Program-made: the position numbers and the translations under genes
Source: Protaetiibacter sp. SSC-01
GTDB taxonomy: Bacteria; Actinomycetota; Actinomycetes; Actinomycetales; Microbacteriaceae
Length of the DNA stretch: 64,000 nt
NCBI RefSeq assembly: GCF_014483895.1
Contig: NZ_CP059987.1
Location: forward strand, 2,170,001-2,234,000
Reading direction: 5' to 3'
Notes under the pieces: model-generated
Seen by the model: only the letters and a program-made list of their open reading frames with translations
What the model was told of the DNA's origin: nothing
Database searches by the model: none
Shown: one piece after another, positions 54,729-63,763 of the stretch
How the letters are laid out: the number at the start of each line of letters is the position of its first letter
Numbering within the stretch: position 1 is the stretch's first letter

Positions 54729-54760
54729 GAACGGCCGCCCCTCGCGAGGGGCGGCCGTTC
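54729..54760. terminator. Bidirectional hairpin terminator
   Basis: A perfect 16-bp self-complementary stem with no loop bases on paper (GAACGGCCGCCCCTCG followed by its complement CGAGGGGCGGCCGTTC) sits between the convergent quinone reductase and binding-protein genes, 17 bp from one stop and 15 bp from the other. It can end transcription from both sides. Confidence 0.85.
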
Positions 54761-54775
54761 CGCGTGCGGGGTCGA

Positions 54776-56056
54776 CTACTTGGTGTCGAACTCCTTCTGC
54801 ATCGAGGCCAGCATGTCGGCCGGCGTCGCCGAGCCCACGAGCAGGCCCTGGATGCCGTTCACCATGGCCGATTCGATGCGGGCGTTGGGCCACATCTGGT
54901 TGAGGTAGTGCACCGCGTGGCCCTCGTCGAGAGCCGCGACGAGGTACTCCTCGTTGGCGTCGGCCGGGCTGTAGCCCTCGGTGATCGTCGGGACGGTGCC
55001 CGGCATGGCCGCCTGGTACAGCTCGATGTTGTCGGCGAGGAACTGCACGAACTTCTTCGCGGTCTCCTGACGCGGCGTCTTGGCGTAGATCGCCGCGCCA
55101 CCCTGCGTCGACAGCGTCACGGCGTTGGTGCTCTCGTCGTCGTCGCTGTGGAAGGGGTGGATGCGGAACTCGCCGTCCGGGGCGACGGCCTGCAGCGCCG
55201 CGATGCGCGTGCCGATCAGGAACTGGCCGAAGGCCTCGCCCTGCGCGACCATGCGGTTCGACTCGTCGTACGGCGTGCCGGTCGCGTTCGGCTGGAAGCA
55301 GCCCGCGTCGATCATGTCGACGTACTTCTCGGTCGCCTCCACGTAGCCCTCGTGGTCGGAGAAGGTCGTCTTGCCGTCGAGCAGCTCCTGGTCGAACTCG
55401 GTGCCCTCGCCGTAGACGAGGTCGGCGACGAGCGCGTAGTACGGCGCCTGGCCGGCGTAGAGGTTGTTGCCGGCGAGCGCGTAGGCGACCTTGCCGGCGG
55501 CCGAGGCGGCCTCGCAGAACGGGATGACGTCACTCCACGTGGTCGGAGCGGTGAGCCCCGCCTCGTCGAGCGCCGCCTGGTTGTAGACGGGGGCGAAGGC
55601 CGTCGCGAGCGGGGCCATGATGTAGGCCGCGCCGTCGATGCTCACGAGCTCGCGGATGAAGTCGGGGTAGGCGGAGACCCAGTCCTGGTCCGAGAGGTCG
55701 GTCATGAAGTCGCCACCGTCGAGCTGGCGGATGGCGGCCGTGTTCCCGTCGCCCGGCCACACGTAGAACACGTCCGCCGCGGTCCCCGTGCCGAGCTGCG
55801 TGCGGATCGAGGCCTGGTACTGCGCCGTGTCGGCGGTCGTCACGACCACCTGGATGTCGGGGTTGGCCTCCTGGAACGCCGCGACCACGGCGTCGATACC
55901 GGCCTTCTCGTTGGCCAGCCAGTCGATCTTGAGGAAGGTGCCGTCGTCGGTCGCGCCACCACCACTCTCGGTGCCGGGTGCCGAGCATCCGGCGAGAAGC
56001 AGACCGGTCGCCGCCAACGTGGCAGCTCCGATCGTGAGCTTTCGGTTCCACTGCAT
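54776..56056 (-). CDS. Carbohydrate ABC transporter substrate-binding lipoprotein
   Basis: A 426-residue extracellular solute-binding protein (family 1) with a lipoprotein signal and lipobox LLAGC (Cys about residue 24). Then come LKIDWLANEKAGIDAVVAAF, ADVFYVWPGDGN and VTLSTQGGAAIYAKTPRQ. It delivers an oligosaccharide or polyol to the two permeases downstream. No ATPase gene accompanies the set, as is usual for importers sharing MsiK-type ATPases in actinobacteria. Confidence 0.92.
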   Translation of the reverse strand: MQWNRKLTIGAATLAATGLLLAGCSAPGTESGGGATDDGTFLKIDWLANEKAGIDAVVAAFQEANPDIQVVVTTADTAQYQASIRTQLGTGTAADVFYVWPGDGNTAAIRQLDGGDFMTDLSDQDWVSAYPDFIRELVSIDGAAYIMAPLATAFAPVYNQAALDEAGLTAPTTWSDVIPFCEAASAAGKVAYALAGNNLYAGQAPYYALVADLVYGEGTEFDQELLDGKTTFSDHEGYVEATEKYVDMIDAGCFQPNATGTPYDESNRMVAQGEAFGQFLIGTRIAALQAVAPDGEFRIHPFHSDDDESTNAVTLSTQGGAAIYAKTPRQETAKKFVQFLADNIELYQAAMPGTVPTITEGYSPADANEEYLVAALDEGHAVHYLNQMWPNARIESAMVNGIQGLLVGSATPADMLASMQKEFDTK

Positions 56057-56101
56057 CGTGGGTTTCCTTTCTTCGGGGTGCTGTGTTGGTGGTGGGTCTT
56101 C

Positions 56102-56923
56102 TCAGCCCTTGATGCCGCTCGCGAATCCCTGGATGAGGGTCTTCTGGAAGACGAAGAACGCGATGAGCACGGGGATGACGCTGATGAGCAGAGCCGCGAA
56201 CACGAGCGGCCAGACCGTCGTGTTCTCGTTGACGAAGCTGTAGACGGCGATCGGCACGGTGCGGTTCGGCGATCCGCTGAGGTAGAGCAGCGGGGTGAGG
56301 AAGTCGTTCCAGACGAAGAGTCCGTTGAGGATGATCACGGTGCCCGTGATCGGCCGCAGCAGCGGGAACACCACGCGGCGGAAGCGACCGAAGGTGCCCG
56401 CTCCGTCGAGGGACGCGGCCTCTTCGTACTCGGCGGGGATCTGTCGCAGGAACGTCGTGTAGAGGAACAGCGTGAACGGCAGGCGCAGCCCGACGTAGAT
56501 GATGACGAGCGGCACCATCGTGCCGAGCAGGCCGAGCGCCGCGAAGTTGCGGTACAGCGGCACGAGGCCGAGCTGGAACGGCACGAGCAGGCCGATCATG
56601 AACAGGTAGAAGGCCGGCGCCGACCAGCGGGCCGTGGCACGAGCGAGGCCGTAGGCGCACAGCGATCCGAGCCCGACGAGCAGCAGCACGCTCACGACCG
56701 TGATGACGGCGCTGTTGACCATCGCCTGCCCGAGACCGGACTGCGCCCACGCGTTCGCGAAGTTGTCGAACGTCGGGTTCGCGGTCGGGACGAGCGGCGA
56801 CGAGAGGTCGGTCTGGTCGCGGATCGAGAGATTGATGAGCACGTACACCGGGACCATGAAGATCAGGGCGACGACGATCATCACGCCCTCGAGGGTGCCG
56901 GTGCGCCACGTGTATCGGTTCAT
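56102..56923 (-). CDS. Carbohydrate ABC transporter permease (MalG type)
   Basis: A 273-residue permease with six membrane segments and the EAA loop EYEEAASLDGAGTFGRFRRV, ending FQKTLIQGFASGIKG as in MalG-like proteins. Start ATG 56923 overlaps the stop of the partner permease. It forms a heterodimer channel with it. Confidence 0.92.
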   Translation of the reverse strand: MNRYTWRTGTLEGVMIVVALIFMVPVYVLINLSIRDQTDLSSPLVPTANPTFDNFANAWAQSGLGQAMVNSAVITVVSVLLLVGLGSLCAYGLARATARWSAPAFYLFMIGLLVPFQLGLVPLYRNFAALGLLGTMVPLVIIYVGLRLPFTLFLYTTFLRQIPAEYEEAASLDGAGTFGRFRRVVFPLLRPITGTVIILNGLFVWNDFLTPLLYLSGSPNRTVPIAVYSFVNENTTVWPLVFAALLISVIPVLIAFFVFQKTLIQGFASGIKG

Positions 56924-57882
56924 CGCGCACCTCCGGAGCGCAGCAGGCCGCGGTACTGGAAGAAGCCCAGGATCCCGACGATGACGGCGAGCACGAGGGC
57001 GATCGCCGCGCCTCGTCCGAGCTCGCCGAACTGGAAGGCGGTGCGGTAGACGAGGGTCGAGAGCGAGTGGCTCGAGTCGGCGGGGCCGCCGCCCGTCGTC
57101 ACCCAGACCTGGTCGAAGATCATGAAGCCGCGGATGAGCGACAGCATGATGTTGACCGTGATGGCGGGCGCGAGCAGCGGGCGGACGACGTACCAGAATC
57201 GCGCGATGGGCCCCGCGCCGTCGATCGCGGCCGCCTCGAGCTGCTCCGGCGGAATGCCCTGGAGGCCCGCGAGATAGATGACCATCGTGTAGCCCGTGAA
57301 CTGCCAGATCACGATGATGCTGATCGAGTAGACGACGAGGTTGGGGTCGCCGAGCCAGTTGGGGTTGGCGTCGTGCAGTCCGATCGCGTGCAGCAGCTGG
57401 GTGATCGCGCCGTTGTTGACCTGGAACAGGTACTGCCAGAGGTACGCGATGACGACGGACAGCAGCACGACGGGCATGAAGAACAGCACGCGCAGGACGT
57501 TGCGGCTCTTGATGCGCGAGTGCAGGGCGAGCGCGACGAGCAGGCCGAGGATGTTCTCGAAGACCGTCGAGAGGATCGCGTACAGGAACGTGTTGCCGAT
57601 CGCCTTGACGCTCACGGCGTCCTCGAACAGGCGCGTGAAGTTGTCGATGCCGACGAACGACCAGTCGCTCGAGAGCCCGTTCCAGTTGGTGAACGAGAAG
57701 AACACGCCCTGGAAGCTCGGGATGAGCACGACGAACCCGTAGAACACGGCCGCCGGCAGGATGAAGAGCCAGATGAAACGGCTCCCCGTGCGTCGGGCGT
57801 TCCGACGGGCCGCGGACTCGCGCACCGTCCGGCCGGTCTCGGCCGGCGACGGCTCGGTCGCAGCGGTCACTGTCGACGTCAA
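56920..57882 (-). CDS. Carbohydrate ABC transporter permease (MalF type)
   Basis: A permease of about 320 residues with six membrane segments and the EAA loop PEQLEAAAIDGAGPIARFWYV, followed by a MalF-like C-terminal half. I place the start at TTG 57882, because GAGGAGG lies eight bases upstream of it. An upstream GTG directly abuts that Shine-Dalgarno sequence, and the longest frame (to 57957) would run over the palindrome at 57940-57953. The gene is divergent from the kinase operon. Confidence 0.85.
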   Translation of the reverse strand: MTSTVTAATEPSPAETGRTVRESAARRNARRTGSRFIWLFILPAAVFYGFVVLIPSFQGVFFSFTNWNGLSSDWSFVGIDNFTRLFEDAVSVKAIGNTFLYAILSTVFENILGLLVALALHSRIKSRNVLRVLFFMPVVLLSVVIAYLWQYLFQVNNGAITQLLHAIGLHDANPNWLGDPNLVVYSISIIVIWQFTGYTMVIYLAGLQGIPPEQLEAAAIDGAGPIARFWYVVRPLLAPAITVNIMLSLIRGFMIFDQVWVTTGGGPADSSHSLSTLVYRTAFQFGELGRGAAIALVLAVIVGILGFFQYRGLLRSGGAR

Positions 57883-57939
57883 CTTCGGCACCTCCTCGGG
57901 TCGTGGTTCAGCCAATCTCTCGCTGCGCGACCCGAAGCG

Positions 57940-57953
57940 CTTGCGTCTGCAAG
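57940..57953. promoter_or_regulatory. LacI-type palindromic operator
   Basis: CTTGCGTCTGCAAG is a near-perfect palindrome (CTTGC / GCAAG) lying 58 bp upstream of the permease start. A matching half-site GACGCAAG lies at 58160-58167, nearer to the kinase gene. This fits a repressor controlling both arms of the sugar locus. The rest of the 351-bp divergent region 57883-58233 contains no gene that I can support. Confidence 0.55.
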
Positions 57954-58233
57954 ACACCTTCTAGACACGTGCCGACATCGCCGCGGATGCGACACGACGG
58001 CCGGATGTCGCCACGGCCAGTGGCTCGCGAGCCCACGGCTCCCCCGCGAAAAGCGTAAGCCAGGGGCGTATCCCGATCGGCACGCGAGCACGTACGCGCC
58101 GTACCCCATCCGGAACCGCGCGCTCGCGTGCGCGCCCGCGGTCATGAGGTCGGCACGGAGACGCAAGCCCCGGACGCTCCGGCCGCGTATCGATGAGATG
58201 CGGGCCGCGGAGGCGCCCGCAAGAGGAGCCGAG

Positions 58234-59973
58234 ATGACCCGACTGTTCAACGATCCCGCCGACTTCGCCGACGAGCTCGTCGCGGGCTTCGTCGCCGCCA
58301 ACCGCGACCGCGTGCGCGCCGTCCCCGGCGGTGTCGTGCGCTCGACCGCGAGCGCGCCCGGCACGGCGGCGCTCGTGATCGGCGGCGGCTCCGGCCACTA
58401 CCCCGCGTTCGGCGGCCTCGTCGGGCCCGGCCTCGCGCACGGCGCCGCGATGGGCAACCTGTTCGCCTCGCCGTCGACGCAGCAGGTGCTCTCGGTCGCA
58501 CGCGCCGCCTCGAACGGCGGCGGCGTGCTGCTGTCGTACGGCAACTACGCGGGCGACGTGCTCAACTTCGACGCCGCCGAGGCGCGCCTCAACGCCGAGG
58601 GCATCCCGACCCGCACGGTCGTCGTGACCGACGACATCTCCTCGGCCCCCGCATCCGAGCGGCACAAGCGCCGCGGCATCGCGGGCGACCTCACGGTCTT
58701 CAAGGTCGCCGGCGCCGCGGCCGAGGAGGGCGCCTCGCTCGACGAGCTCGTGCGCATCGCGACGAAGGCGAACGACCGCACCCGCAGCTTCGGCGTCGCG
58801 TTCGGCGGCTGCACGCTCCCCGGCGCGAGCGAGCCGCTGTTCAGCGTGCCGGACGGCCGGATGGCGGTGGGCCTCGGCATCCACGGCGAGCCCGGAATCG
58901 GCGAGACCGACATCCCCACCGCCGACGGCCTCGCCGAGCTCTTCGTCGAGAAGCTCCTGGGCGAGCTGCCCGACGACGTGCCCTCCACCGCCGGGCAGCG
59001 CGCGGTCGTGATCCTGAACGGCCTCGGCTCGGTCAAGTACGAGGAGCTCTTCGTCGTCTACGGCGGCGTCGCGCGCCGCCTCGAGGAGGCCGGCGTCGAG
59101 ATCGCCGGCTCCGAGGTGGGCGAGTTCTGCACCTCCTTCGACATGGCCGGCGCCTCGCTCACGCTCTTCTGGGTCGACGAGGAGCTCGAGCACCTGTGGC
59201 ACGCCCCCGCCGACAGCCCCGCCTTCCGCACGGGCCGCGTGGAGGCCCGATCCGCGGCCGGCGCGGGCGCGCAGGCCGACGAGACCGGCACGCCGGATGC
59301 CGTCCCGCCCGCGTCGGACGCCTCGCGCCGCGCGGCGGCCCGTCTCGCGGACGCGCTCGCGGCCCTCGCGGCCACGATCGACGAGAACGTCGCGGAGCTC
59401 GGGCGCATCGACGCCGTCGCGGGCGACGGCGACCACGGCATCGGCATGCAGCGCGGCGCGACCGCGGCCGTCCGGGCCGCCACCGAGGCGCGCGACGCGG
59501 GAGTCGGGGCCGGGACGCTCCTCGAGCGCGCGGCCGACGCGTGGTCGCACCGCGCGGGCGGCACCTCCGGCGCCCTGTGGGGTGTCATGCTGCGCGCCGC
59601 CGGCGAGCGCCTCGGCGACGAGTCCGAGCCCGACGCCGCGACGGCCGCCGCCGCCGTCCGCGACGCCCTCGACGGCATCCGCCGTTTCGGCAAGGCCGAG
59701 GTGGGCGACAAGACGATGGTCGACGCGATCGTGCCGTTCGCCGAGACGCTCGCGACCCGCGTCGACGCGGGCGACTCACTCGTCGAGGCGTGGACGGAGG
59801 CGGCCCGGGCCGCTCGCGACGCCGCCGCCGCGACGGCCGAGCTGCTGCCGCGGATGGGCCGCGCCCGTCCGCACGCCGAGAAGAGCCTCGGTACGCCCGA
59901 TGCGGGCGCCCACTCCTTCGCCCTCGCCGTCACCGCGGTCGGGGCCACCCTCTCGCGAAAGGACCCCTCATGA
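58234..59973 (+). CDS. Fused DhaK-DhaL ATP-dependent ketose kinase (probable erythrulose/dihydroxyacetone kinase)
   Basis: A 579-residue kinase with a DhaK domain (residues 1-330) joined by an Ala/Pro linker to a DhaL domain (about 360-579). The substrate-binding histidine is in [11 protein letters not shown], and [12 protein letters not shown] is the loop near the sugar. DhaL supplies the Mg-ATP aspartates in [10 protein letters not shown] and GGTSGALWG. This fused form uses ATP, unlike the PTS-type DhaK/L/M. Because RpiB-like and TIM-like isomerase genes overlap it, I favour a tetrulose kinase role. ATG 58234 has AGAGGAG upstream. Confidence 0.9.
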   Translation: MTRLFNDPADFADELVAGFVAANRDRVRAVPGGVVRSTASAPGTAALVIGGGSGHYPAFGGLVGPGLAHGAAMGNLFASPSTQQVLSVARAASNGGGVLLSYGNYAGDVLNFDAAEARLNAEGIPTRTVVVTDDISSAPASERHKRRGIAGDLTVFKVAGAAAEEGASLDELVRIATKANDRTRSFGVAFGGCTLPGASEPLFSVPDGRMAVGLGIHGEPGIGETDIPTADGLAELFVEKLLGELPDDVPSTAGQRAVVILNGLGSVKYEELFVVYGGVARRLEEAGVEIAGSEVGEFCTSFDMAGASLTLFWVDEELEHLWHAPADSPAFRTGRVEARSAAGAGAQADETGTPDAVPPASDASRRAAARLADALAALAATIDENVAELGRIDAVAGDGDHGIGMQRGATAAVRAATEARDAGVGAGTLLERAADAWSHRAGGTSGALWGVMLRAAGERLGDESEPDAATAAAAVRDALDGIRRFGKAEVGDKTMVDAIVPFAETLATRVDAGDSLVEAWTEAARAARDAAAATAELLPRMGRARPHAEKSLGTPDAGAHSFALAVTAVGATLSRKDPS

Positions 59974-60446
59974 CCGCCCTCGAACCGCTGCGCATCGTCG
60001 TCGGCTCGGACGACGCCGGCTTCCAGTACAAGGAGGCCCTCAAGGCCGACCTCGAGGCGTCGGACCTCGTCGCCTCGGTGACCGATGTCGGGGTCGACGC
60101 CGACGGCCACACCGCCTACCCCAAGGTCGCGATCGCCGCGGCCGAGCTGGTCGCGCGCGGCGAGGCGGACCGCGCCCTGCTGATCTGCGGCACGGGGCTC
60201 GGCGTCGCGATCTCCGCCAACAAGGTCCCCGGGGTCCGCGCCGTCACGGCCCACGACTCGTTCTCGGTCGAGCGGGCCGTGCTCTCCAACAACGCGCAGG
60301 TGCTCACGATGGGCCAGCGCGTCATCGGCCTCGAGCTCGCCCGCCGCCTCGTGCGCGAGTGGCTCACCTACCGCTTCGACACCACGAGCGCCTCGGCCGA
60401 GAAGGTCGCCGTCATCGATCGGTACGAAGCCACCGGGAACTGCTGA
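59970..60446 (+). CDS. RpiB/LacAB family isomerase (probable tetrulose-4-phosphate isomerase)
   Basis: A 158-residue aldose-ketose isomerase with the catalytic Cys in [16 protein letters not shown] (about residue 71) and the phosphate-binding arginines of the ribose 5-phosphate isomerase B family. The N-terminal motif is [11 protein letters not shown], where ribose 5-phosphate isomerase B enzymes have GSDHAGF, so the usual His is Asp here. Overlaps with kinase and TIM-like genes suggest it turns erythrulose 4-phosphate into erythrose 4-phosphate; this is inferred from analogous pathways in Mycobacterium and Brucella. Confidence 0.88.
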   Translation: MTALEPLRIVVGSDDAGFQYKEALKADLEASDLVASVTDVGVDADGHTAYPKVAIAAAELVARGEADRALLICGTGLGVAISANKVPGVRAVTAHDSFSVERAVLSNNAQVLTMGQRVIGLELARRLVREWLTYRFDTTSASAEKVAVIDRYEATGNC

Positions 60447-61207
60447 TGGCGCGCGCCGTCGTCGGCGTGAGCCTCAAGATGTACTTCGGGCACCGTGCCG
60501 CGAAGGAGTGGCTGGCCGATGTCGCCGACATCGCCGCGACGTCGCCCGCCGTCGCCTCCGGTGACGTCGAGCTCTTCGTCGCCCCGACCTTCGTACAGCT
60601 GCTGCCCGCGCTCGAGGCGGTCGGTGGCACGCGCGTCGTCGTCGCCGCGCAGGACGCGGCGACCCACGACACCGGCGCGTTCACGGGCGAGGTGAGCCCC
60701 GCCGAGCTCGCCGAGATCGGCGTCGGGATGGTCGAGCTCGGCCACGCCGAGCGGCGGCGCCTGTACGGCGAGACGGATGCGGTGGTCGCCGAGAAGTCGG
60801 CCGCGGCGCTCCGCAACGGCCTCACCCCCGTGCTGTGCATCGGCGAGCCCCACCGGGTCGCACCCGAGGAGGCGCTCGCGTTCGCCGCCGAGCAGGTGCG
60901 CGCCGCCCTCGGCGGCGCCCCGGCGGGCCGTGTCATCCTCGCGTACGAGCCCGTGTGGGCCATCGGCGCGAGCGAGCCGGCCCCCGTAGACCACATCCGT
61001 CACGTCACGGCGGGGCTGCGCCGGCTGCTCGCCGAGTGGCCCGAGCGCCCCGGCTCCGCCGTCCTCTACGGGGGCTCCGCGGGCCCGGGCCTCCTCACGG
61101 AGCTCGGCGACGACGTCGACGGGCTGTTCCTCGGCCGCTTCGCCCACGACCCGGCTGCGCTGCGCGCCGTGCTCGGGGAGGCAGCGGCGCTCGCCGCGAC
61201 GCGCTAG
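60446..61207 (+). CDS. Triosephosphate isomerase-like enzyme (probable tetrulose-phosphate isomerase)
   Basis: A 253-residue TIM-family protein, 60446-61207, with all catalytic residues kept: Lys in GVSLKMYFG (residue about 11), His in VELGHAERR (about 98) and Glu in ILAYEPVWAIG (about 169), plus the phosphate loop YGGSAGPG. The start SLKMYFG instead of the ANWKMN of true TpiA is typical of the EryH/LerI subgroup that isomerises erythrulose 1-phosphate. Its ATG shares a base with the RpiB stop. It ends the operon; a weak hairpin lies at 61224-61240. Confidence 0.88.
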   Translation: MARAVVGVSLKMYFGHRAAKEWLADVADIAATSPAVASGDVELFVAPTFVQLLPALEAVGGTRVVVAAQDAATHDTGAFTGEVSPAELAEIGVGMVELGHAERRRLYGETDAVVAEKSAAALRNGLTPVLCIGEPHRVAPEEALAFAAEQVRAALGGAPAGRVILAYEPVWAIGASEPAPVDHIRHVTAGLRRLLAEWPERPGSAVLYGGSAGPGLLTELGDDVDGLFLGRFAHDPAALRAVLGEAAALAATR

Positions 61208-61275
61208 ACGAGACTCGCCCTCGGCCGAGAAAGCCTCGGCGCCGCCGGTGCGAAGCCCGGGAACGGCCTTCGCCG

Positions 61276-61860
61276 CTACGCCCGCGGCGCGTGCCAGCGC
61301 TGCTGGGCGGCGAGCAGGCCCTCGCGCACGAGGTCCTCGGTGGCGTCGGCGGCATCCGAGAGCAGCGACGGCAGCACCTCGCGCTCGGCCTTCGAGAACG
61401 GCGAGAGCACGTAGTCGGCCGGATCCTGGCGGCCGGGCGGGCGGCCGATGCCGATGCGCACGCGCGCGAAGTCCGGGGTGCCGAGGGCCGACTGGATGTC
61501 GCGCAGGCCGTTGTGGCCGCCGTGGCCACCGCCGACCTTGAGGCGCACGGTGTCGAACGGGATGTCGAGCTCGTCGTGCAGCACGACGACGCGGTCGGCG
61601 CCGAGGCCGAAGAACTTGGCGGCCGACGAGACGGGGCCGCCCGAGAGGTTCATGTAGGAGTTGGGCTTCACGAGCACGAGCTTCGGAAGCCCCGGACCCA
61701 ACCGGCCCTCGGCGAGCTGGGTGTTCGTCTTGTGGCGCGTGAACCGTGCGCCGATGCGCTCGGCGAGCACATCGAGGGCCATCTGGCCCACGTTGTGGCG
61801 ATGAGCGGCGTAGCCGGGCCCGGGATTCCCGAGCCCGGCTACGAGCCAGGCATCCGCCAT
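61276..61860 (-). CDS. pth: Peptidyl-tRNA hydrolase
   Basis: A 194-residue Pth with the conserved Asn in VAGLGNPGPGY, catalytic His in HRHNVGQMALD, KPNSYMNLSGG, Asp in VLHDELDIPF and GGGHGGHNGLRDI. It frees tRNA from peptidyl-tRNAs that drop off ribosomes. ATG 61860 starts 21 bp past rplY, so rplY-pth is an operon as in many bacteria. Confidence 0.97.
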   Translation of the reverse strand: MADAWLVAGLGNPGPGYAAHRHNVGQMALDVLAERIGARFTRHKTNTQLAEGRLGPGLPKLVLVKPNSYMNLSGGPVSSAAKFFGLGADRVVVLHDELDIPFDTVRLKVGGGHGGHNGLRDIQSALGTPDFARVRIGIGRPPGRQDPADYVLSPFSKAEREVLPSLLSDAADATEDLVREGLLAAQQRWHAPRA

Positions 61861-61881
61861 GAGCGGGAGGTCGATCCGTCG

Positions 61882-62505
61882 TTACTCGGCGTCGCCCTCG
61901 GCGGCAGCCTCCTCGGCCGGGGCCTCGGGAGCGGCCTCGCCCTCGCCCTCCTCGGGCAGGTCGACCTTCGCGGGAGCCGTGATCGCGACGACGAGCGTCT
62001 CGGGGTCGGACACGAGCGAGGCGCCCTTCGGCAGCTCGAGCTCGCCGGCCGTGATGTGCGTGCCCTCCTCGAGGCCCTCGACGCTCACGACGACGTTCTC
62101 GGGGATGTGCGTGGCCTCGGCCTCGATCGTGATGGTGGCGGCGTCGAGCGCGACGATCGTGCCGGCGAACGACTCGCCCTCGACGTGCACGGGCACGTCG
62201 ACCTGGACCTTCTCGCCCTTCTTCACGACGATGAGGTCGACGTGCTCGATGATCTGGCGCACCGGGTCCTTCTGCACGTCCTTCACGAGGGCGAGCTGGC
62301 TCGTGCCGGCGATGTCGAGGTCGAGCACGGCGTTCGCCTTGCGCAGGATGAGGCTGACCTCGTGGCCCGGCAGGGTCACGTGCTGCGGCTCGGTGCCGTG
62401 GCCGTAGATGACGGCGGGGATCTTGCCGGCGGCGCGGATCTTGCGGGCAGCGCCCTTGCCGAACTGGTCGCGGACCTCCGCGACGAGCTTGTTGTCGTCG
62501 GACAT
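61882..62505 (-). CDS. rplY: 50S ribosomal protein L25/general stress protein Ctc
   Basis: A 207-residue two-domain protein: L25 beta-barrel (about 1-93, including RDQFGKGAARKIRAAGKIPA and YGHGTEPQHVTLPGHE) that binds 5S rRNA, followed by a TL5 C-terminal beta domain and a strongly acidic Glu/Ala tail. ATG 62505 has AAGGAG six bases upstream. Upstream sequence (62506-62672) shows no other gene. Confidence 0.96.
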   Translation of the reverse strand: MSDDNKLVAEVRDQFGKGAARKIRAAGKIPAVIYGHGTEPQHVTLPGHEVSLILRKANAVLDLDIAGTSQLALVKDVQKDPVRQIIEHVDLIVVKKGEKVQVDVPVHVEGESFAGTIVALDAATITIEAEATHIPENVVVSVEGLEEGTHITAGELELPKGASLVSDPETLVVAITAPAKVDLPEEGEGEAAPEAPAEEAAAEGDAE

Positions 62506-62672
62506 GGTGACTCCTTGTGGTGGGGACTGGGCCCCGTCGTGGATTGTTTTCAACTCGAACGCGCAACAGCGTGAGGAAAGACTCTGGGCCTGCCCACCGC
62601 GTCGATCACGGATGCGACTCGCGCCGCATCCCTCGCCGAAGTTCCCGACGATTCTACACGCCCCGAAAGTCG

Positions 62673-62722
62673 CCGTTCCGCGTGTTCGTTCCCGAAGGAA
62701 CGGGTGCGAACACGCGGAACGG
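62673..62722 (-). terminator. Hairpin downstream of the 2-hydroxyacid dehydrogenase gene
   Basis: Perfect 16-bp arms CCGTTCCGCGTGTTCG and CGAACACGCGGAACGG enclose an 18-bp loop. It begins ten bases past the dehydrogenase stop (minus strand) and precedes rplY. A short T run (CGACTTT) follows on the minus strand, consistent with intrinsic termination. Confidence 0.8.
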
Positions 62723-62731
62723 GAACAAAGG

Positions 62732-63763
62732 TCAGTAGAACTCGCGCGTGTTGACGACGTTGAGCAGCGGCTCGCCGTCGAGGAAGCGGCGCGCGTTCTC
62801 GGCGAAGAGCTCGGCGATGAGGCGCGGCTCATGGGGGCTGATGGCGGCGGTGTGGGGCGCGAGCACGACGTTCGGCAGCTCCCACAGGGGGCTCTCCTCG
62901 GGCAGCGGCTCGACGGCGGTCACGTCGAGCACCGCGAGGCCGACGCGGCCGTCCTGCAGCGCCTCGATGAGCGCGGGTTCGTCGACGGTCGTACCGCGGC
63001 CGACGTTGACGACGGTCGCGCCGGGTTTGACGCTCGCGAGCACCTCGGCCGACAGCATCCCGCGCGTCGCCTCCGTGCCGGGCAGGGCGAGCACGATCGC
63101 GTCGGCCTCGGATGCCGCCTCCGCGAAGCGCTCGACGGGCACGATGCGCTCGACGTCCGCCTCGACCTCGCGGCGGTGCACGCCGACCACCCGGCAGCCG
63201 AGCGCCGTGAGCTTCGACGCCGTGAGTCGGCCGATCGCGCCGAGCCCGACGACGAGCACGGTCGTCTCGGCGAGCGAGTGGAGCGGCTCGCGCGGGCCCC
63301 ACTTCTTGTCGCGCTGCATGCCGAGCAGCCACGGGAGGCGCTTGGCGCCCGCGAGCACGCCGAAGACGGCGAACTCGGCGAGCGGCGTCGCGTGCACGCC
63401 CGCGGACGTCGTGAAGACGATGCGCTCGAGGTCGGCCTCCGCGAGCCGCGCGGCGCGCACCTGCTGCCCGCCACCCGCGGGGATCGTGTGCACCCACTGG
63501 AGGCCCGGATTGGCGGCGACCGTGCGGCCGAGCGCGCGCCCCGACTGGTCGGGCACGCCGAACAGCACGTCGGCCGAGTCGAGCAGCGCCTCGTAGCGCG
63601 CCTGCTCCTCGGGCGTGCGCTGCTTGGGCCCGACCATCCAGTCGATCTCGGGGTCGTTGAGCAGCTCCGGCTCCCACACCACCTCGAGGCGCTCGTCGCG
63701 CGCGATGAGCTCGACGAGGTCGGCGGCGAGCGGCGTGGCGATCACGACGCGCAGGCGGGTCAT
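62732..63763 (-). CDS. D-2-hydroxyacid dehydrogenase
   Basis: A 343-residue NAD(P)-dependent enzyme of the D-isomer family. The cofactor motif VVGLGAIGRLTASKL is at about residues 170-184, the substrate and catalytic set includes Arg in NVGRGTTVDEPAL, a Glu region EPLPEESPLW, and the His of APHTAAISPHEP. It could reduce glyoxylate, hydroxypyruvate or 2-ketogluconate; the gluconokinase gene upstream (4-nt overlap of stop and start) suggests sugar-acid metabolism. Confidence 0.93.
   Translation of the reverse strand: MTRLRVVIATPLAADLVELIARDERLEVVWEPELLNDPEIDWMVGPKQRTPEEQARYEALLDSADVLFGVPDQSGRALGRTVAANPGLQWVHTIPAGGGQQVRAARLAEADLERIVFTTSAGVHATPLAEFAVFGVLAGAKRLPWLLGMQRDKKWGPREPLHSLAETTVLVVGLGAIGRLTASKLTALGCRVVGVHRREVEADVERIVPVERFAEAASEADAIVLALPGTEATRGMLSAEVLASVKPGATVVNVGRGTTVDEPALIEALQDGRVGLAVLDVTAVEPLPEESPLWELPNVVLAPHTAAISPHEPRLIAELFAENARRFLDGEPLLNVVNTREFY

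Noticed and set aside
56102-57882. Possible absence of an ATPase making the importer non-functional
   Set aside because: Actinobacterial sugar importers of this family commonly share an ATPase encoded elsewhere, so the lack of one here is not evidence of decay.
60446-61207. Glycolytic triosephosphate isomerase (tpiA)
   Set aside because: The start motif SLKMYFG and the overlap with kinase and RpiB-like genes point to the tetrulose-phosphate subgroup; glycolytic tpiA is normally next to gap and pgk.
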